NCBI GenBank assembly: GCA_009829735.1
Contig: CM020619.1
Coordinates: 14,313,777 to 14,377,776 of the forward strand
Length of the DNA stretch: 64,000 bases
Source of the DNA: Pyropia yezoensis
Lineage: Eukaryota; Rhodophyta; Bangiophyceae; Bangiales; Bangiaceae
Reading direction: 5' to 3'
A program made the translations under genes and the position numbers. The notes beneath the pieces are model-generated. The model did not search any database, was not told the origin of the DNA, and was given only the letters and a program-made list of their open reading frames with translations. Of the stretch, positions 1 through 10,195 are shown one piece after another. Numbering within the stretch: position 1 is the stretch's first letter; each line of letters begins with the position of its first letter.

Positions 1-259
1 CAGTGGCGGTGGCGTCCAGGGAGACGCGGCCGGAAAACATAAGCCCCAGCGGGAGGAACCCGCACACCAGACAGCTGCCCGCCAGGACCCACACCCCAAA
101 TTCGTAGAACATGGCGGGGGTGATCGTCACCCCCATGATGCGACGGGGTTCGGCGTCTTCATCCACCCCAACCGTCACCCACACGGTGAGCAGCAGGGAC
201 AGGACAACGGCGAAGAACACCAGCACCAGCTCCCCAGTGGGCACGCCAACGCCTTCCAT
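1..259 (-). CDS. Partial membrane protein, 5' end only (runs off left edge)
   Basis: Reading the minus strand from the ATG at 259-257, the frame stays open for 86 codons to the left edge. Seen in the sequence: two hydrophobic stretches, roughly residues 10-32 (rich in L, V and F) and residues 50-75 (containing FYEFGVWVLAGSCLVCGFLP), separated by a short acidic/basic loop with DEDAEPRR. This looks like the start of a multi-pass membrane protein. I do not recognise the family. The composition is ordinary protein rather than low complexity, which favours a real gene over a chance frame. Nothing can be said about its length or C-terminus because the gene continues outside the window. Confidence 0.6.
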   Translation of the reverse strand, partial: MEGVGVPTGELVLVFFAVVLSLLLTVWVTVGVDEDAEPRRIMGVTITPAMFYEFGVWVLAGSCLVCGFLPLGLMFSGRVSLDATAT

Positions 260-828
260 ACCCGCTGCGCGGCGCACGGACCGTCGGCACAACGGGGGGG
301 GGGTGATATGGAGCTGCAATGAGGGCGGGGGGCACAGCTGCGGGGTCAGAGGGGGGGAAGGGGCAAGGGCGGCAGAGCCCGTCAAGGTGGGCAGGGGGAA
401 GTGAGCGGCAGCGTCCGGCAGGGGGAGCACCCCTGCCGTTCATCATGTACCCCTCCGAGGCAGCGGGCGATCGGCGGGGAGCCGGCGCCCACGGGGAGCA
501 GCAGCGGTGGTCAGACGAGCGGGGCGGCAGCACGCCCACCCTGCTCGTTCGCACGGGAAGCGGGGTCGGGGGACGTCTTCCGCCACCATCCCATCAACGC
601 TGATGGGCAGGTCGCGTGGGGATGACCCTTCCCCTCCCCTTCCCGCGTACCCCAGCCTCGCGTCACGGCCCATCCCGTCCGACGAGGCCTGCCGTGCCGC
701 GTCGGACAGTTCCCGCGGGCAGGGTGGCGCAAGCCTAAGTCTCGCGTGCGCCCCTCCCGTGCGTCCGCGCCCCGACGGCGAGTTCAGAGCGGTCTCCTGG
801 GTCAAATGAAATATACACGCAAGTCTTT
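260..828. other. GC-rich intergenic DNA upstream of the left-edge gene
   Basis: This stretch lies upstream of the minus-strand membrane protein gene and ends at the transposon. Several short frames are open on both strands, as expected at this base composition, but none has a plausible protein composition. A G run near 295-302 is the only simple feature. The promoter of the left-edge gene probably lies here, but I cannot point to a specific element. Confidence 0.4.
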
Positions 829-955
829 GAGGCAGTTGCGCAAAGTGACAAATTTGCACGCAGAGTGACATTTGATCTCGCCACCCGCCCCCCCCCCCCG
901 TCGAGTCCTACGACCCCTGTCGACCATGAAGAAGTGCACCCTGCGGGACGTGGTC
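829..955 (+). repeat. Left terminal inverted repeat of the 1.1-kb element
   Basis: Reverse complement of 1813-1940. It includes a run of C (about 889-899) that is matched by a run of G in the right arm with one substitution. Confidence 0.85.
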
Positions 956-1812
956 TCTTCCATCCCCCTGCTCAGTGCCAGCTCCCAGCCAGAGTCAGTG
1001 AGTGAAGCAGGAAGCACACTATGAAGAGTACTGCCTGTACGGGGTGCATTTGAGCTATTCAAGCCTCTCTCTGATGGATGGAAGAGAATCTACAGAGTCC
1101 CAACACGCTAGGATGCGCAACAGTGCACAGTTCATGTCTTTCATCGTGCCCCAAGGCCCGTGCCTACCCATTGAAACACAAGAGAGAGCACAGGAACATG
1201 AGGTCTCCTATCCACATATCCCCACCCAGTCCTGGGCGTCGTTTGACTGAACTTTTTGGCACCGGTTGCTCATACGGACTCCGCGGAGGGTCCTGAGCTC
1301 GCGGGGGGTGGTCTGTTCTGTGAGGATCCACTTTTTTTCATAGGCACACGCTGCGGCAGGGGGGTCCCAGCGTGTGCAAAACCCCGCCCCTGGGAGCACA
1401 TCGGGATACCGGCAAAGCAGTTTTTGTGTACCTGCAAGCTCGCAGGGACACAGAGGTTTATTTTGGGCCATGCTACTGCCCGGTTGCTGTCCTTCTCTTG
1501 GCGATGAGGGGGGGGGCTCAAAAACTACAGTTTTTAGTTGCTTCGTCGTGAAGAAGTGCTCCACAGGGCAACATACAATCGATACCCACCGGTTTTTTTT
1601 TGACGAACAGAAGCAGGATAGGTAGAGGGAGGTATCGTGGTGCGTGGTGTTGCTCTTCGGTGCCTGGTGGTGCGGAGATCATGGGGCGGGCGACGGACAT
1701 GAGCGTACTTCTGCTTCTGTATGGATGATGGCCATACGTGGCCAATGATCAATCTTTTTCCAGAAAAAAACACATGGGCACATAGCGCAAGGTCTGAGGA
1801 GCACAGCGGTGT

Positions 1813-1940
1813 GACCCACGTCCCGCAGGGTGCACTTCTTCATGGTCGACAGGGGTCGTAGGACTCGACGGGGGGGGGGGACGGGTGGCGAGATCAAATG
1901 TCACTCTGCGTGCAAATTTGTCACTTTGCGCAACTGCCTC
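1813..1940 (-). repeat. Right terminal inverted repeat of the 1.1-kb element
   Basis: Reverse complement of 829-955. The outer end reads GCGCAACTGCCTC and is followed directly by TTTGTC. Confidence 0.85.
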
Positions 1941-2570
1941 TTTGTCAGTGGCTGAGATCTCCCAGCAACGCTCTGAGAAGGGCCGGATATCTACAGCAGC
2001 CGCACAATAGAAACGCAAACAGGCCCCTGAGGCCTCTGACTGACCGCAGAGAAACAAACACATGTGCCCAACACCATCAGATGTGCTATTTTAGACATAT
2101 AGTTTCATGTATATGAGCTCCTGTTTTTGATGCTGATTTTTCGTTGCTTTATCGCCTGTGCTTTACCACGGGGCACGCAGACAGATGACTGCCAACACGC
2201 GCACTTCACTACGTGCAGCCCCCCACCGCGATCACGGCCGTGAGCACCCGTCTGCCCCGGATCCGCGGCGGGATGGATCCGGGTCATTTGCTTCTTTGTG
2301 TCTTTCCTTCTTAGAAGACACAGCAAGCGTGCTGGTGCGAGTTGATCCGTGCAACCAGGTGTGTTTCTACTATATAAATATCTACAGAGGTTTCTGTATA
2401 CGTAGATATCTGTAGATACGTAGATAGGTAGGTTGATATGTAGGTATTGTAATCCATTTTCAACTTATTGCTAGCTTGCGAAAGACTGATGAGTTTGTTA
2501 GTCGCTGCTTCTCGTCCAGCAGCATTCGAGGGAGGCGTCACCGTCACGCCCTCGCCGCAACGCCCAGTCA
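1941..2570. other. AT-richer intergenic segment
   Basis: No gene is recognisable. Positions about 2370-2450 form a low-complexity patch built from TAGATA/TACGTAGATA-like words, conspicuous in this GC-rich neighbourhood. It might be promoter DNA for the frame-broken gene that starts downstream, but no core promoter can be assigned. Confidence 0.4.
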
Positions 2571-5331
2571 ATGCTCACGCCACGGCATGGTAGGCCTCTT
2601 CAATGCCTGTCAGTTGTACTGCCGCAATCGCTTCCTCGTTGCCTCCCGCCACTGTCTTCATGTCGTTTGTATTTGGTGGCCCCGCGCACCACGGCCGCGG
2701 TCCGACGCAGCGCGACCGCGCCCACTGGGCCAACACAACACCTGTATCGCCGTCTCCGGCACCTGACATGTTCCATACAGTGTACGAACGCGCAAACACG
2801 ACCAAGGATCGCTGACTTTTCATCAACAGGCTTAGGAGGCATCGTAGGAGTGACCTATGACGATGTCAACGTGGCACGTCGTCGCTATGTACAGTACAGC
2901 CGAGTCGCGAGCATATGCCCGTGCTCTCTGCCCCCCCCCCCCCGCCGCCCCCCTCTTCCGACTTCCGCTCGACCCGCCTCAGCAGCCGACTGGAGCACGC
3001 AACAGGCACAGCACCTTCACGGCGCGGCGACCGCGGCCGCTGCAGCAGGCCGACACCCCGACGAAGGTCGCCAAGGTATCCTACTGGCCATCACGGGTAG
3101 ACACGGGTGGAGGGGCCACCCACCGTCCGCCGGCGCTGGCAGTGCTAGCGATGAGAGCGGGGGCGGATGTCACCCCGGCGGCAGCAAGCGCGCGGGGTCG
3201 GGAGAGGATGGACGCCCTTACGTTGGTGCCGCGACCGCAACCGCAGCCGTCGCCGTCGCCGTGGCCTTGGAGTGGCCGCCTCCCGCGGCGGCGGGCAAGA
3301 GCCGCAAGCTGATGGGCAGCCGCCGCCGCTGCCGCCGCCACCCGCCGTCGCCCGCTGGCGTCGTCCGCCGCGTGACGACTTTGGGGGTGACTCCGGCGGG
3401 TACGGCCGCGGCGGCGGCATCGGGCGCGGCTCGTTGCGAGCCAGTGGCCGCCACCCTCGATGTGGTGGCGGGAGCGGCAGTGCCGTCCCCCGTCCTCCTC
3501 TCCACATCCAAATCCGCCGCCAGTGGCAGCGGGGGTCGACACGCCGTCGGCAGCGGCCGCGGCGGTGATGGCGGCGCGTGCGGCGCCACCGATGGCGACG
3601 GCGGAGCCGATGACGCCCGGGATGACGCGTTTGAAGCGGAGGAGAGTGTCAGTGGGGATCCCGCCGCGTCGTCGTCGTCATCGAGAGACCAACCGGGGGG
3701 GGGGGGCGCCGAGTCGACCAGTCGGCCGACTGCGTCGGGTGGTGCGGTACAGCTGCCACTGCCACCACCACTACTCCCGCCGCCGAAATCCTTCTTCCTG
3801 CCCTCATCCGCGATAGTTTGTCTGGGGGGCACCGGCCAGAGTGCATGGGAGCCCGATGGCGGCACGACCGATGCCTGCACGACCGATGCCGTCGCCGCCT
3901 TTGCCGCCGCCGTCGCCGATGACGCGACGGCCGCCAGGGGGCGCCCCCCCCCCGCCCCTCGGTCCGCAGAGGGCGCTACACTGCTGCTCGGCGGCAAAGG
4001 CGGGTACCGGGAAAGGGTTGTGGCGTCGGGAAGGGCGTTGGCGGCGGCCGGGGCGGCAGACGCACCAGCAACCGCCCTCGCGGTCCCGGCGGCGGCTGCG
4101 ACGGGTAGTGACAGCGGCGACGGCGGCGGCAGCGGTGGAGATGGCGCCAGCCTGGGGGCGGTCCCCCCATCCCCGCCGCGGCGACGGCGACCACCAGCGA
4201 GAGCGACCGTGGAGAGCCACCCCCGCAGGCGGGCGAGGGTGGAAACGGGGGTTTGGAAGCGGGGGGGGGGCGGCGGGAACATGTTGTGCCACCAGCAGCA
4301 CCCCGGCGGGGTCGACGGGGGGATGAGGGGGGAGAAAAGGCGGGGACTGAGCAGGTGCGACCCGTGTCACCGTGGGCAGGTGGGTGGGGCGGGCAGGGCG
4401 GTGCGCAAAGAGGTGCCACACGGGGGGACAATGAGAGGAAGAGGATGGGGCTGGGGAGGGAGGTGATGCTGTCGACGGCCAGGCGACGACGTCAGCGACG
4501 CGGGAGGGGTGTGCTTTAGGGTGACGGCGCCCGCGCAGGCGGCCTCATCTCTGCCCATCAAGGGGCCGAGCCGTGGCCAGCTGGCCACTGCAAACCCCCT
4601 ACCCCGCCGACGGCGCTGCACAATAGGGTTGCGGCGGGGCAGGCAGTGGCAGCGGCGCCTGTGCTGCGCGCGGGCTCGTAGAGCGGGGCGCGAAGGCCGG
4701 CCGTCAGCGCCGCCACGGGCGGCCGTCTGCCCGGCAACCGCTACCGGCGTGCCGCGGGTGGTGGAGGCTGGCCGTCGCGGTTCCCGCGTGCCCCCCCCCC
4801 CCCCCGCGGCCGCACGCAATGTGGACAGACGCCGCGGCCACGCCGGGGCCTCTAGCACCTCCCTGGCTAGGGGGGTGGGTGGGTGGATGGCGTCGTCGGC
4901 AGGCGCGACGGCGCAGGGGACGGCGGCGGCGGAGGGCAACGCGCGGGGGGGAGGTGGGTGGAACGCAGAGTGGAAAGAACGGGTGTGGCTGCTTGACGTG
5001 GAGGCGGGGCCCGACGCGGCGGCGGGGGATTGGGCGGCTGTGTGGTTTGCAATGGGCTGCTGCCGCAGGGGGGGGCGTTGGTGGACGAGAGAGACCGGGA
5101 CGGGGGGGGGACCCCTTTGAGAAGGAAGAAACGGCTGCGTCTGCGTCGTGCGCGGCCCTGCCTGCAGCTGCCTCCTTGTGTGCAAGGCTGAGGCCGATGA
5201 GCACACGAGTGGGAGGGGAATTGATCGTCCCGGTGGCGCCGTACGAAATGTACGACGCAGCTGTAGCGGTCGCGCAAGACCACCGAGTGGACCAACGAGA
5301 AGCCTTCAATCGAAGGCCACCTGCGTTTTGA
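2571..5331 (+). CDS. Candidate frame-broken gene of unknown function, convergent with NLE1
   Basis: From the ATG at 2571 a frame stays open to 4466. Its middle reads like genuine protein: an acidic stretch DDARDDAFEAEESVSG near 3610-3655, then Ser-, Pro- and Ala-rich blocks. The same frame is open again from about 4470 to 5070, including EWKERVWLLDVEAG near 4975-5015. The frame then shifts at a G run (5070-5077) into another frame that ends at TGA 5329-5331, with a natural-looking C-terminus containing GGELIVPVAPYEMYDA. Another break lies near the G run at 4260-4269. I infer one gene interrupted by homopolymer length errors or real frameshifts. Its stop lies only 43 bp from the NLE1 stop on the other strand. 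No domain is recognised, and the antisense strand is also open in places (for example 3218-4282), so this call is weak. Confidence 0.35.
2889..2897. promoter_or_regulatory. GTACAGTAC palindromic motif
   Basis: One of six GTACWGTAC sites in the window. This one lies inside the candidate gene 2571-5331, or upstream of its true start if that start is later. GTAC is the core bound by SBP-type factors in green plants and algae; relevance here is inference. Confidence 0.3.
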
Positions 5332-5374
5332 GCAGTGAAACATCGCTGTTTGTTTTTAAAAATGTGATCGCGTG

Positions 5375-7198
5375 TCAGTGCTGCCACACCTTTAACACCC
5401 GGTCCTTGCCACCCGTCGCGACCCACCCCCCGTCCCCACACCAGGCAGCGGCGTACACCTCGTCGGCGTGGCCGGGGAGCTCGGCGACGAGCGCGCCGAC
5501 CTGGCCGTTGCGGCCCTTGCCCTTGGGCTCCCCCGTGGCCGACGGCCGTACCGCCCACACCTTGGCGGTGCTGTCCTTGGACGCGGAGAGCACCATCCGC
5601 GAGTCGGGGGACCACCCCACCTGGTAAACGGCGCCAACGTGGCCACGCCAGACGCCTACAAAGCCGCCGCCCGACCCATCCCACAGCCGGACGCTCTTGT
5701 CAAAGGAGCCGCTCGCCACGTACGCGCCGTCGGGCGAGAAGGCCACATCGTTGACCAGCTGCTGGTGGCCCGCCATGCGGGCGACCGACTTTTTGGCCGT
5801 CGCCGGCGTCCACAGGGTGAGCGTAAAGTCGTCGCTGCCCGTCACGAGGCGCTCACCGCCCAGGCGCGCCACCGCCTGCTCGTACCGTTCGCGCGCCTGC
5901 GCGGGGGACAGCACCCCCGCCGCAACAGCAGCGGCGGTGGCAGCGGCGGTGGCGTCGGCGCTGCCGTTGGGGGGCGCCGCCGCCCCTGTTGTGGGCTTGG
6001 CTGGTGGAGGAGGCGGCGGCCTGGGACGGCCACCCCCCTCCCCGTCAGCTGCCCGTGACGGGAACGCGCCCGCCCGCAGCACAGCGTCAGTGTTGAGGGC
6101 GAGGCAATTCACCCAGTGGCCGTGGCCACCCAGTACCCGCACCAGCGTGCCCGCGGCAGCGTCGTAGACGCGCACCGTCCGGTCGCGGCTGGCCGAGTAG
6201 ATGAGCCCCCCGCCCCCCGCGCCCGCCTCCCCGCTCCACCGCACCGCCGTAACAGCTGCGGCGTGTGGTGGTAGCGACCGCTCGCATCGCCCTGTGCCCG
6301 TGTGCCAGATGCGGACGCCCCCGTCCGCGCCGCCCGACACCAGCTTAGTCACCACTGCCGGCAGCGAGTCGCCGCCGTCACCGCCACCCGCCGCCGACAC
6401 CAGGTGGTAAGGCTGAAACGCCACGCATGTGACGGTCTTTTTGTGGCCCGCCAGCTCCCGCCCCGACGGCGGCGCGCCCCTGGACGACATCTTGATGCCC
6501 GCCACCGTCCACACCCGCACGCACCCATCGGTGCTGCCCGTCGCCACGGTGCGGCCGTCGCCAGCCCACGCCAGCGCCAGCACCCACCCCCGGTGGCCGG
6601 TGCAAGTGGCGAGCGGCAGCCCCGCGGTGACGCCCCACAGGCGGAGGGTTGTGTCACCGCTGCCACTCGCCAATGTCTTGCCGTCGGGGGAAAAGGCCAC
6701 TGCCAGAACCGCCTCGGCATGGCCGGGCAGAGAAGCGGTGCAGCGGGTGACGCTGCGGACGCGAAAGACCGCCTGCGGGCGGTACGAGACACGGAGGACG
6801 CGCTCCACCGACAGCTCTGCGCCGGTGACAGCGTCAGAGAGACTTGTGGCAACCGCTACAGGCGCGGGGGGGGCGACGGTCAGGGCAGGCGCCACGCCTG
6901 GCACCGTGGCAGCGGCCGCTGCCGCCGCCGCGGCCGCCGCCTTGGCAGGGGCAGGGAGAAAGAAGGCGTACGGCAGCGGCTCGTCCGAGGCGCCCAGCAG
7001 CTCGTTGAGCAAGGCCGTCAGTTGAGCGGGGGTGGAGGACAGCGGCACATCCAGCACCGGGCCGGTGGGGGTGTCGTCCACCGCCGACGCAAACTGGATG
7101 ACCGCCGTGCCGGTGGGCAGGAGGGCGGCCGCCGCGGCCGCCGCGGCGACCGCGCGGGAGGAGGCCGGCGGCTCCATATCTGCATCCGTGGTTGCCAT
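5375..7198 (-). CDS. NLE1: Notchless-type WD40 ribosome-assembly factor (NLE1/Rsa4)
   Basis: 607 residues from the ATG at 7198-7196 (context GCCATGG). An upstream in-frame extension to 7411 has no conserved content and was not used. Residues about 32-82 match the N-terminal ubiquitin-like NLE domain (VIQF, GPVLDVPL, PLPYAFF), and residues 131-150 carry the linker VSYRPQAVFRVR typical of the family. From about residue 152 to the end there are eight WD repeats, with motifs such as SGSGDTTLRLW, SASRDRTVRVY, GHGHWVN, SGSFDKSVRLWDG and GGKDRVLKVW. In yeast and animals this protein joins pre-60S particles in the nucleolus and nucleus and is removed by the AAA ATPase Rea1/Midasin through its NLE domain. 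The protein is longer than the usual 480-515 residues because of a poly-Ala insert (about 86-97) and a Pro/Ala-rich insert (about 378-440) between blades. Family assignment is secure. Confidence 0.95.
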   Translation of the reverse strand: MATTDADMEPPASSRAVAAAAAAAALLPTGTAVIQFASAVDDTPTGPVLDVPLSSTPAQLTALLNELLGASDEPLPYAFFLPAPAKAAAAAAAAAAATVPGVAPALTVAPPAPVAVATSLSDAVTGAELSVERVLRVSYRPQAVFRVRSVTRCTASLPGHAEAVLAVAFSPDGKTLASGSGDTTLRLWGVTAGLPLATCTGHRGWVLALAWAGDGRTVATGSTDGCVRVWTVAGIKMSSRGAPPSGRELAGHKKTVTCVAFQPYHLVSAAGGGDGGDSLPAVVTKLVSGGADGGVRIWHTGTGRCERSLPPHAAAVTAVRWSGEAGAGGGGLIYSASRDRTVRVYDAAAGTLVRVLGGHGHWVNCLALNTDAVLRAGAFPSRAADGEGGGRPRPPPPPPAKPTTGAAAPPNGSADATAAATAAAVAAGVLSPAQARERYEQAVARLGGERLVTGSDDFTLTLWTPATAKKSVARMAGHQQLVNDVAFSPDGAYVASGSFDKSVRLWDGSGGGFVGVWRGHVGAVYQVGWSPDSRMVLSASKDSTAKVWAVRPSATGEPKGKGRNGQVGALVAELPGHADEVYAAAWCGDGGWVATGGKDRVLKVWQH

Positions 7199-8107
7199 GG
7201 CTAACGAAGGGGGGTGAGGCTGCCAGCTTGGGCAGGTTCCTCGTGGTCCTGCCGCGACAGCGGGGAGCAGGCCCGTGCGCGGCAACGTCGCTTGGGCGGG
7301 AGGGATGGCGTGTCGAGTGCCGCTGCGGAAGGCAATGAAGGGGCCCCACCACGACGACGGTGCCGTACTTGACGCCATCCTTTCATCGGTCCACTTCAGA
7401 AAATACAACACTAAAAAAGTAGTTGAATCGTGGCACTACTGTACCAGAGTCGTTTTGCGCGACGATATATTTGCAAGGACCTTCGCTCGTCTCCGCGTTC
7501 CGGACCGAGGAGGGGGTCGAGACCGACACCACCCTCACCGTCGGGCGGCCATCGGCACATTTCCCCAGGCCGCCCTCACTCCGTGCATCCCACGCTCTTC
7601 CTTCCTTACCCGACAGCGACCGTGGAGCCCCACGGTGGCGACGATGGCAGCCGCAGCGGTGGCGGCAGCGGCGGCGGGGCGGTGACACCGCCCGTCGCGT
7701 TGCCCCAGCCCCCCTGAACTGTGCTGTCCGCCGACAACCCGCCGTGGCGGCGACAGCATTGGCTGCTGGTGCATCTGTGCCCGACAGGCGCTGCGCCCGC
7801 CCCTATTCACCATCATGGCATGGTGATGGCGCGGGGCAGGGCCGGGCGGGGCGCGGTCAGGCCTGCCGCCACCCCCTCCTCCTCCCTCCCTGCTCGCTGG
7901 CACTTGCCTCCTGCCGTTCCCCTTCCCCTCACTCCACCAGCGGCAACGATTGAACGACGGTGCGACAGCGGCGGACCGTCCCCTTGACACCTCCCCCTCG
8001 CCCGGGTCCCATCGGCCTGGGACTCCCCCATCGTTTCTCCTCGTCCCGCTGACGCCTCCCAGCCTAGGCCGTGCCTTTCCGCTCCCCCCCCCGCCTCTCG
8101 TCTCACC
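7199..8107. promoter_or_regulatory. Divergent promoter region between NLE1 and the GT61-like gene
   Basis: These 909 bp separate two genes transcribed away from each other, so both promoters should be here. An AT-richer island at about 7400-7480 contains GATATATTTGC at 7463-7473, about 270 bp upstream of the NLE1 start, and is a plausible core promoter in either direction. The rest is GC-rich with no convincing reading frame. No start-site element can be proven from sequence alone. Confidence 0.4.
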
Positions 8108-10195
8108 ATGGCGAGCGTCCGCAGCCGCATTGGCGAGAGGTGGCGGCTGTTGCGGTTGCGGCGCTCCGTCCCCCCCTCTCCATCGGGGGACTCAACGGGC
8201 AAGGCCCGGCGGCGAGCGTGGGTTGAGGCCATCCTCCCCGCCGCTGCCCTGGGTACCCTCCTCCTCCTAGGTGGCGGGGCTGTGCTGAGCAGCGGTGGCA
8301 GTGGCGGCGGCAGTGGCGTCGATAGCGGCGGCGGGTACCTGCCTCCCCCCCCTGCGGCTCTCCCCGGCGTGGGCGCCCTCGTTGGGGAGTCGGACGCGGT
8401 GGAGGGGTGGGCGCTCCCGTGGGAGGCCACCCCAACCGTCTGCCGCCTCCACGGGGCGTGTGTGACCCGCGAGGGGGGGCTCGTGTTGCCGGCGTGGGTG
8501 GGGCGGGGGCGGGAGGGGGGGGTGGCCCGCCGCCTCCTCCGGGCATGTGGCCTGACCGGTCGTCGGGCGCCGTCGTTTGCCGACCCGCCGCCGCGTCCGC
8601 CACCGCCACCGGCCGCCGCCGCGAGTGCTGACGCAGCCGCCGACGATACCGGCCGGGCCGCACATGGTGACGCAGCCGACGACGGCGGGGCGGGCGACGC
8701 AGCGGCGGGGGCGGCGGCGGTGGGGCGGTACCTCCCCGCGGACCTTGTCCTCCTCGACGCCCACGGTGCGGCTGCGACCGCCGGCAGTGCCTCCCGCCTC
8801 TACCGTCTCCTCCGCGGGCAGGCGTACGTGCGGGCGGTGGCGGGCGTGGACGGCTCTGGCGGCGGCGGCGGTGGCGGTGCTGGTGGATGGTTGTTGGGGT
8901 GGTGGGCGGCCCTCCGCCGCCACCACCGGTACTCGTGTGCGGGGGTGGCCCGCGCGACGTGTGCGCTGCTGCCGCTGCGGCCGCTGAGGCCGGTCGTGGA
9001 CGCCGCCGCGCTTGCCTCGGTGGGTGCGGGAGGGGTGGGGGCGGTCGCGGCCGCTGCGGGCGAGCCGTGGACGGTGCCGGCGCCCGCGGCGGGCCCGGGC
9101 GCTCCCGCCGTCCTCGCCACCGCTGCTGCACCGTCGGCCGACGGCCTCGTCTGTTACCGGTCAGTGGTGGCGGGCACGACGGACCTTGCGCGCGTACCCG
9201 TCGGGGGGCTTGCGTGGCGGCGGCAGTGGCCGCCGCTGCCGGCGTCTTCCGCTGAGGGGGGCCCCCCCGGCCTGCCATCGGTGCGGCTATCTCGCCTGCA
9301 GATGCCGTGCCGGCTGCGGGTGGTGCTGGTCGTGCCCGTCGTCACGCCAGGGCGGCGGCCGCACCACCTGGAGAACCTCTACGCCCTGCAGGATGCGTTG
9401 CAAGCAGCCGCGCCGCGAGCGGCACCCGCCGACGCCGCCACCGCCAGCCCCGGGGGGGTGCCCGCCCTGCCCGTGGCGTCATTGCCATTGGCAGCGGCGG
9501 CGGCAGCGACGGCCGCGGCAGCGGCGCCGCTGGAACTGACCGTTACCTCCCACCACCCTGAGGCGCTTAACGACTCCGCTGCTGCCCTGGCCGCCGCGGA
9601 CATTGTTATCCTCCCGCACGACCCTGCCTACGCGGCGGCGGTGGGCCTGCTGGCTGCAGGCGCGGCGGTGGTGGAGCTCTACCCATTTGCCGCCGCGCCG
9701 CCGGTGCCCCATCGTCGCCGCGCCGCGACCACCACCGTCGCCGCGGCCGCCGCCGCCCAGGGCGGCGCCGTCTCGAGGCGGGCGTCGCTGGCCGCCGCCG
9801 CCGCAGCGGCGGACGGCTCGATGGAGCCGGCGGCGGCGGCGGTGGGCGTGGCGGTGACCCCTGTGGGTGGCCTCCCCGATGGTGACACGTTTACCACGTG
9901 CCTCGGGGCGTCGGCGGCGGCCGCGTCGTCGCGGCGGGCGGCGGCCAAGCTGCTCCGCCGCTGGCGGCGGGCGGCGCGCCGTGCGGGCCGCGCAGGGCCG
10001 CGGGGGGGGGGTGCCGCCGGCGCTGCCGCCCTGCCCCCCGTCCGGGGGGCGAGCGGGGGGTTCCGCGCGGGGGTGGGGCGCAGCCCCCTTCGCCGAGCTG
10101 CCGACGCGTGTGTGGCCGCGCAAGCGACAGTTGTGGACGTGCCACGGGTGGTGGCGGTCGTCGCCGACCACGTGCGGAGGCGGTGCGTGAGGTAG
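8108..10195 (+). CDS. GT61 (DUF563)-like glycosyltransferase, type II membrane protein
   Basis: 695 residues; the ATG at 8108 sits in a strong context (CACCATGG). A basic N-terminus (RSRIGERWRLLRLRRS) is followed by one hydrophobic segment at about residues 40-60 and a Gly/Pro-rich stem. This is the layout of a Golgi type II enzyme with a lumenal catalytic domain. Residues 111-128 (VCRLHGACVTREGGLVLP) and a later CYRSVV block resemble the N-terminal part of GT61 proteins. Residues about 498-528 contain AADIVILPHDPAYAAAVGLL followed by AGAAVVELYPF, matching the GT61 block that ends in GAxVVELxP. The usual HGAG histidine motif appears as HDPA, so the key loop is divergent. GT61 members add xylose, arabinose or GlcNAc to glycans. 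The donor and acceptor here cannot be predicted. Ala-rich inserts lengthen the catalytic region. Confidence 0.65.
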   Translation: MASVRSRIGERWRLLRLRRSVPPSPSGDSTGKARRRAWVEAILPAAALGTLLLLGGGAVLSSGGSGGGSGVDSGGGYLPPPPAALPGVGALVGESDAVEGWALPWEATPTVCRLHGACVTREGGLVLPAWVGRGREGGVARRLLRACGLTGRRAPSFADPPPRPPPPPAAAASADAAADDTGRAAHGDAADDGGAGDAAAGAAAVGRYLPADLVLLDAHGAAATAGSASRLYRLLRGQAYVRAVAGVDGSGGGGGGGAGGWLLGWWAALRRHHRYSCAGVARATCALLPLRPLRPVVDAAALASVGAGGVGAVAAAAGEPWTVPAPAAGPGAPAVLATAAAPSADGLVCYRSVVAGTTDLARVPVGGLAWRRQWPPLPASSAEGGPPGLPSVRLSRLQMPCRLRVVLVVPVVTPGRRPHHLENLYALQDALQAAAPRAAPADAATASPGGVPALPVASLPLAAAAAATAAAAAPLELTVTSHHPEALNDSAAALAAADIVILPHDPAYAAAVGLLAAGAAVVELYPFAAAPPVPHRRRAATTTVAAAAAAQGGAVSRRASLAAAAAAADGSMEPAAAAVGVAVTPVGGLPDGDTFTTCLGASAAAASSRRAAAKLLRRWRRAARRAGRAGPRGGGAAGAAALPPVRGASGGFRAGVGRSPLRRAADACVAAQATVVDVPRVVAVVADHVRRRCVR

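Larger units (their letters stand above)
829..1940. mobile_element. 1.1-kb non-autonomous DNA transposon with 127-bp terminal inverted repeats
   Basis: Positions 829-955 and 1813-1940 are reverse complements over about 127 bp, differing by one substitution and one single-base indel. The ends begin GAGGCAGTTGCGCAAAGTGA. Both sides are flanked by TTT (826-828 and 1941-1943), consistent with a 3-bp target duplication. The 857-bp interior is less GC-rich than its surroundings and holds no convincing reading frame; it contains a small hairpin around 1428-1452. The near-identity of the arms suggests a recent insertion or gene conversion. No transposase is encoded, so movement would need an enzyme supplied elsewhere. 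The superfamily is not determined. Confidence 0.8.

Noticed and set aside
3218-4282. 354-codon minus-strand frame with a run of Asp
   Set aside because: Codon pattern and the natural-looking acidic segment favour the plus strand here. The minus frame is Pro/Ala/Arg low complexity without motifs, though not fully excluded.
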